From NCBI GenBank assembly GCA_002431545.1, contig DJFY01000084.1, positions 1 to 8,954 on the forward strand: 8,954 bases of DNA, read 5' to 3'. Below are positions 6,720-8,954 of the stretch, piece after piece. The notes beneath the pieces were generated by a model. It saw only the letters and a program-made list of their open reading frames with translations. It was not told where the DNA came from and did not search any database. Both the position numbers and the translations under genes were made by a program. How positions within the stretch are numbered: position 1 is the stretch's first letter; every line of letters begins with the position of its first letter. Source of the DNA: Cellvibrionales bacterium UBA5860 (GTDB lineage Bacteria; Pseudomonadota; Gammaproteobacteria; Pseudomonadales; Porticoccaceae).

Positions 6720-7955
6720 ATGGGCTTGATTGTTCAGAAGTACGGCGGTACCTCTGTGGGGTCCATCGAGCGGATAGAAGCCGTGGCTGCCCGGGTGGCA
6801 GCGCGGCGTGCACGCGGCGATCAGCTTATTATCGTGGTTTCGGCCATGAGCGGAGAGACCAATAGACTCATCGCGCTGGCTGGCAGCATCAGCGGTGACC
6901 CTTCGCCCCGAGAGCTGGATGTCCTGGTGTCTACCGGCGAACAGGTAACCATAGCGCTGCTGGTCATGGCTCTGCAAAAGCTGGGTTGCGAGGCGCGGTC
7001 CTACACCGGCGCGCAGGCTCGCATCCTGACCGACAGCAACCATTGCAAGGCTCGCATTCAGGACATTGATACGCGTGCCATGCAGGGCGACCTGGACCAG
7101 GGGCGGGTGTTGGTGGTCGCTGGTTTCCAGGGGGTAGATGATATTGGCAATATCACGACACTGGGTCGCGGTGGGTCGGATACGACCGCTGTGGCACTCG
7201 CTGCAGCATTTCAGGCGGATGAATGTCAAATATTTACAGACGTGGATGGCGTTTATACCACCGACCCGAGAATGGTGCCCACCGCGCGGCGGCTGGATCG
7301 CATCACCTTTGAAGAAATGCTGGAGATGGCGAGCCAGGGTTCGAAAGTGTTGCAGATAAGATCTGTAGAGTTTGCCGGAAAGTATCAGGTGCCTTTACGG
7401 GTATTGTCGAGTTTTGAAGACGGCCCCGGAACCCTGATAACGCTAGAGGATGAGACAACGATGGAAAAACCGGTAGTCTCCGGCATCGCCTTTAATCGCG
7501 ATGAAGCGAAACTGACAATTCTGGGTATTCCGGACACCCCCGGTGTGGCCTATCGCATATTAGGGCCCATCAGCGATGCCAATATCGAGGTTGATGTGAT
7601 CGTCCAGAACGTCGCGGAAGATGGCAGCACTTCGTTGACTTTCACTGTGCATCACAACGACATGAAAAAAGCACATAAGATTCTGCAAAGTGTCGGGGAG
7701 GAGCTGAAGGCGCGTTCGGTCACAGCAGACAGTAATATTGCGAAAGTTTCCCTGGTTGGTGTCGGTATGCGTTCACATGCAGGCGTAGCGGCGCAAATGT
7801 TTCGAACGCTTGCAGAAAATGACATCAATATTCAGATGATTGCAACTTCCGAGATTAAAATCGCCGTCATCATCGAAGAAAAGCACCTTGAGTCGGCCGT
7901 GAGTGCATTACATTCCTCGTTCGGGCTCGAAGAGGGTTCTGGAACTTTGTCATAG
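6720..7955 (+). CDS. lysC: Aspartokinase (aspartate kinase), lysine-pathway type
   Basis: LysC phosphorylates aspartate to 4-phospho-L-aspartate, the first step towards lysine, threonine, methionine and diaminopimelate for the cell wall. The 411-residue protein is monofunctional, without a homoserine dehydrogenase domain. Kinase motifs: KYGGTSVG (7-14), SAMSGETN (41-48), STGEQ (71-75), TTLGRGGSDTTA (146-157) and TDVDGVYTTDPR (173-184). Two ACT regulatory domains follow (about 264-330 and 343-405), the second with KVSLVGVGMRSHAGVAAQMF and ATSEIKI. Such domains bind lysine and/or threonine for feedback inhibition. The ATG at 6720 matches the usual M-x-LIVQKYGGTSVG start, although the bases before it give no clear Shine-Dalgarno. 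An in-frame ATG at codon 248 has a good ribosome binding site and probably starts a separate regulatory subunit. No lysine riboswitch is apparent in the 126 bases upstream. Confidence 0.97.
   Translation: MGLIVQKYGGTSVGSIERIEAVAARVAARRARGDQLIIVVSAMSGETNRLIALAGSISGDPSPRELDVLVSTGEQVTIALLVMALQKLGCEARSYTGAQARILTDSNHCKARIQDIDTRAMQGDLDQGRVLVVAGFQGVDDIGNITTLGRGGSDTTAVALAAAFQADECQIFTDVDGVYTTDPRMVPTARRLDRITFEEMLEMASQGSKVLQIRSVEFAGKYQVPLRVLSSFEDGPGTLITLEDETTMEKPVVSGIAFNRDEAKLTILGIPDTPGVAYRILGPISDANIEVDVIVQNVAEDGSTSLTFTVHHNDMKKAHKILQSVGEELKARSVTADSNIAKVSLVGVGMRSHAGVAAQMFRTLAENDINIQMIATSEIKIAVIIEEKHLESAVSALHSSFGLEEGSGTLS
7461..7955 (+). CDS. Probable internally started aspartokinase beta (regulatory) subunit
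   Basis: An ATG at 7461, codon 248 of lysC, begins MEKPVVSGIAFNRDEAKLTI and would make a 164-residue protein consisting only of the two ACT domains. AGAGGA at 7445-7450 lies 10 bases upstream and is a better Shine-Dalgarno than the one before the full-length start. In Corynebacterium and Bacillus, aspartokinases of this architecture are alpha2beta2 enzymes whose beta chain comes from such an in-frame internal start at the same domain boundary. Its production here is inferred from position and ribosome binding site; no direct evidence is possible from sequence alone. Confidence 0.55.
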   Translation: MEKPVVSGIAFNRDEAKLTILGIPDTPGVAYRILGPISDANIEVDVIVQNVAEDGSTSLTFTVHHNDMKKAHKILQSVGEELKARSVTADSNIAKVSLVGVGMRSHAGVAAQMFRTLAENDINIQMIATSEIKIAVIIEEKHLESAVSALHSSFGLEEGSGTLS

Positions 7956-7974
7956 GAGTACTTTATTTAAAAAT
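7947..7974 (+). promoter_or_regulatory. Candidate sigma-70 promoter for csrA
   Basis: TTGTCA (7947-7952, five of six matches to the -35 consensus) and AAAAAT (7969-7974, four of six to the -10) are separated by 16 bases and overlap the end of lysC. A transcript starting near 7981 would give csrA a leader of about 150 bases. The match is moderate and unproven. Confidence 0.28.
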
Positions 7975-8059
7975 ACCTCGAATAGTAGGCAGGTGCTGTG
8001 TTTCGCGCCCCCGAGGCCGTAAACAGGGCGTTGCAGACTGTGTTAAGCGTAATCATCCC

Positions 8060-8073
8060 AACAACAACAAAAA
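8060..8073 (+). promoter_or_regulatory. A-rich (AAC)3-AAA-AA tract in the csrA leader
   Basis: The tract reads as consecutive A-R-N triplets (AAC AAC AAC AAA), the pattern bound by the distal face of Hfq. It lies 57-70 bases before the csrA start. It may also simply be an unstructured leader segment. Confidence 0.3.
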
Positions 8074-8129
8074 TCTGTGCTTTGAAATTGACCCGTTGAT
8101 TGCGGGACTGCTTAAGGGTGGAGAAAATT

Positions 8130-8309
8130 ATGTTAATACTGACAAGACGTGTTGGAGAGACGCTGATAATTGGTGACGATGTCACCGTAACTGTTTTAGG
8201 GGTAAAGGGAAATCAAGTGCGGCTGGGAGTTAACGCACCTCGAGACGTTTCGGTGCATCGCGAAGAAATTTATCAGCGAATCCAGAACGAAAAAGAAAAC
8301 GGAGAATAG
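8130..8309 (+). CDS. csrA: Carbon storage regulator CsrA (RsmA)
   Basis: CsrA is a small homodimeric RNA-binding protein that recognises GGA motifs in mRNA leaders and blocks or alters their translation and stability. It governs carbon storage, motility, biofilm and virulence-type traits. The 59-residue protein MLILTRRVGETLIIGDDVTVTVLGVKGNQVRLGVNAPRDVSVHREEIYQRI is nearly identical to known CsrA over its core. The RNA-contact residues L4 and R44 (in SVHRE) are present. The ATG at 8130 is chosen over an in-frame ATG at 8100 because all CsrA proteins begin MLILTR and because GGAG at 8120-8123 is a good Shine-Dalgarno 6 bases before it. That GGA in the ribosome binding site is a plausible site for autoregulation by CsrA itself, as known in E. 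coli. The gene lies 174 bases after lysC and upstream of tRNA-Ser(GCU), a conserved neighbourhood. Confidence 0.98.
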   Translation: MLILTRRVGETLIIGDDVTVTVLGVKGNQVRLGVNAPRDVSVHREEIYQRIQNEKENGE

Positions 8310-8325
8310 AGTCGTCGCCGGTTCG

Positions 8326-8345
8326 ACATCTCCGCGCTGAGGTGT
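8326..8345 (+). terminator. Weak stem-loop after csrA, possible terminator or 3' end structure
   Basis: ACATCTC (8326-8332) pairs with GAGGTGT (8339-8345) across a CGCGCT loop, seven pairs with one G-U. No T-run follows, so it would be atypical as an intrinsic terminator; it may protect the csrA mRNA 3' end. Confidence 0.22.
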
Positions 8346-8395
8346 ATTCCGCCTATTGGGTGGTGCATTGGTGGTGTCGGCGGTGACGTCGTCCT

Positions 8396-8407
8396 TTGCT
8401 ATAGCAA
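8396..8407. repeat. 12-base perfect palindrome TTGCTATAGCAA
   Basis: The sequence equals its own reverse complement. It contains a TATAGC hexamer preceded by TG, resembling an extended -10 element, but no -35 box is found 17 bases upstream. It could be a dimeric repressor site. Confidence 0.4.
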
Positions 8408-8488
8408 TGTAGCGTAAAAAACTGTGTTTGCTTTGCCGGATATCGACAAACGCGTATGGATGGGTCACCCTGATGGTAAATCCAGTGG

Positions 8489-8515
8489 TTGACAGGTTAA
8501 ATGGCTCGTCATAGT
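8489..8515 (+). promoter_or_regulatory. Possible promoter (perfect -35 TTGACA, weak -10)
   Basis: TTGACA at 8489-8494 is an exact -35 consensus. The best -10 is CATAGT at 8510-8515 with a short 15-base spacer; at a 17-base spacer TAGTTC is poor. If real it would transcribe towards the tRNA gene. Confidence 0.25.
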
Positions 8516-8836
8516 TCTAGGCACTTGCAGTGTTTATCGCGTTTCGCGACGAACGTGGCCGGACGGGCTGCAAAATTGCCGTGGCATAACGCTTATGCAA
8601 GTTTAAGCCTGGGTAGACATTGGGTTAAAATGTCGCACTCGGAGATCGGCTCGCGAACAGCCCAGTTTGTTTTTTCCTGCTGTGCGTATCGCTGGGTGGA
8701 TATTTCGCAGGACGATGTGGTTTGGAGACACTGCGAGCCAAATCAGATTACACTTGGAGCCAGGCAAAAGTCTGGAAACGCTTGGTAAACCTGGTAAAGA
8801 AATAAGGTTCGGCAAAAGACTAATAAATAGACAAAT

Positions 8837-8855
8837 ACCCGGTAAATCACCGGGT
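8837..8855. repeat. Perfect 7-bp hairpin upstream of the tRNA gene
   Basis: ACCCGGT (8837-8843) and ACCGGGT (8849-8855) flank a 5-base AAATC loop. No T-run follows. It may be a processing or attenuation structure in the tRNA precursor, or an operator. Confidence 0.4.
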
Positions 8856-8857
8856 CA

Positions 8858-8888
8858 GTGTTGAAGCGCTTCTGATGTTAATCAACAC
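8858..8888. repeat. Inverted repeat abutting the tRNA-Ser 5' end
   Basis: GTGTTGA (8858-8864) is complementary to TCAACAC (8882-8888), whose last base is immediately before the first base of the mature tRNA. The loop contains part of the palindrome AAGCGCTT (8864-8871). In the precursor RNA this would place a stem right at the expected RNase P cleavage site. Confidence 0.4.
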
Positions 8889-8954
8889 GGTGAGGTGGCC
8901 GAGTGGCTGAAGGCGCTCCCCTGCTAAGGGAGTATACCCTAACCGGTATCGAGG
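8889..8954 (+). tRNA. tRNA-Ser(GCU), 3' end cut by the window
   Basis: The first 66 bases of a serine tRNA that reads AGC and AGU codons. GGTGAGG begins the acceptor stem, followed by the D-arm (GCCGAGTGGCTGAAGGC). The anticodon arm is CTCCC (8916-8920), loop CTGCTAA with anticodon GCT at 8923-8925, and GGGAG (8928-8932). The long variable arm typical of class II tRNAs is present: ATACC (8934-8938) pairs with GGTAT (8945-8949). The T-arm begins GAGG and runs off the window. The first half closely resembles E. coli serV, which also lies downstream of csrA. Confidence 0.96.

Larger units (their letters stand above)
8310..8888. other. Gene-less region of about 580 bases between csrA and tRNA-Ser
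   Basis: I see no recognisable protein gene or known RNA family here. The longest open frame (8501-8788) encodes 95 residues of biased, unfamiliar composition with no good ribosome binding site. Notable contents are a stem-loop just after csrA, a 12-base perfect palindrome (TTGCTATAGCAA, 8396-8407), a perfect -35 hexamer TTGACA (8489-8494) with only a poor -10 (CATAGT, 8510-8515), and two inverted repeats directly before the tRNA. Nine GGA triplets occur between 8438 and 8775, somewhat more than chance would give. The region may hold the tRNA promoter and possibly a small RNA. Confidence 0.5.

Noticed and set aside
8100..8129. Longer CsrA from an ATG at 8100
   Set aside because: CsrA begins MLILTR, and the ATG at 8130 has its own well-placed GGAG.
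8501..8788. 95-codon open frame between csrA and the tRNA
   Set aside because: No family resemblance, no good ribosome binding site, unusual composition; overlapping frames on the other strand are equally open.
1..8954. CRISPR array, insertion sequence, prophage or defence island
   Set aside because: No spaced repeats, transposase-like or phage-like frames, and no terminal repeats flanking a gene were seen; the tRNA gene is cut, so an integration site at its 3' end cannot be judged.

Overview
The window looks like a chromosomal core segment of a gammaproteobacterium outside the enteric group. The support is the gene order recA - (insert) - recX ... alaS - lysC - csrA - tRNA-Ser(GCU), the RecA, AlaS, LysC and CsrA protein sequences, and a moderately GC-rich composition. 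The order alaS-lysC-csrA-tRNA-Ser is familiar from Pseudomonas-like and purple-sulfur-type gammaproteobacteria. The species cannot be named from the sequence.

Left part (1-1878): the 3' third of recA, a DUF4126-type membrane protein gene, then recX with a GTG start. recA and recX (recombinase and its modulator) are usually adjacent, so the membrane protein gene between them is the oddity here. Middle part (2076-3929): a secreted M23/LytM-type cell-wall peptidase with Asp at the usual second His of its HxH motif, a small Trm112-family protein, and a HIT (Hint-type) nucleotide hydrolase. All are on the + strand with gaps of 90-220 bases.

Right part (3981-8954): alaS (alanyl-tRNA synthetase, GTG start with a good Shine-Dalgarno), lysC (aspartokinase, with a likely internal start for a separate regulatory subunit), and csrA (global RNA-binding regulator). 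A stretch of about 580 bases without a recognisable gene follows, and then a tRNA-Ser(GCU) cut by the window end. All genes are on the + strand.

No mobile element, CRISPR array, phage gene or defence system is visible, and I see no convincing undescribed multi-gene system. The points most worth checking are the lysC internal start, the altered metal-site motif and 15-base tandem repeat of the M23 peptidase, the DUF4126 gene between recA and recX, inverted repeats in the alaS-lysC and csrA-tRNA gaps, and the unexplained csrA-tRNA region.
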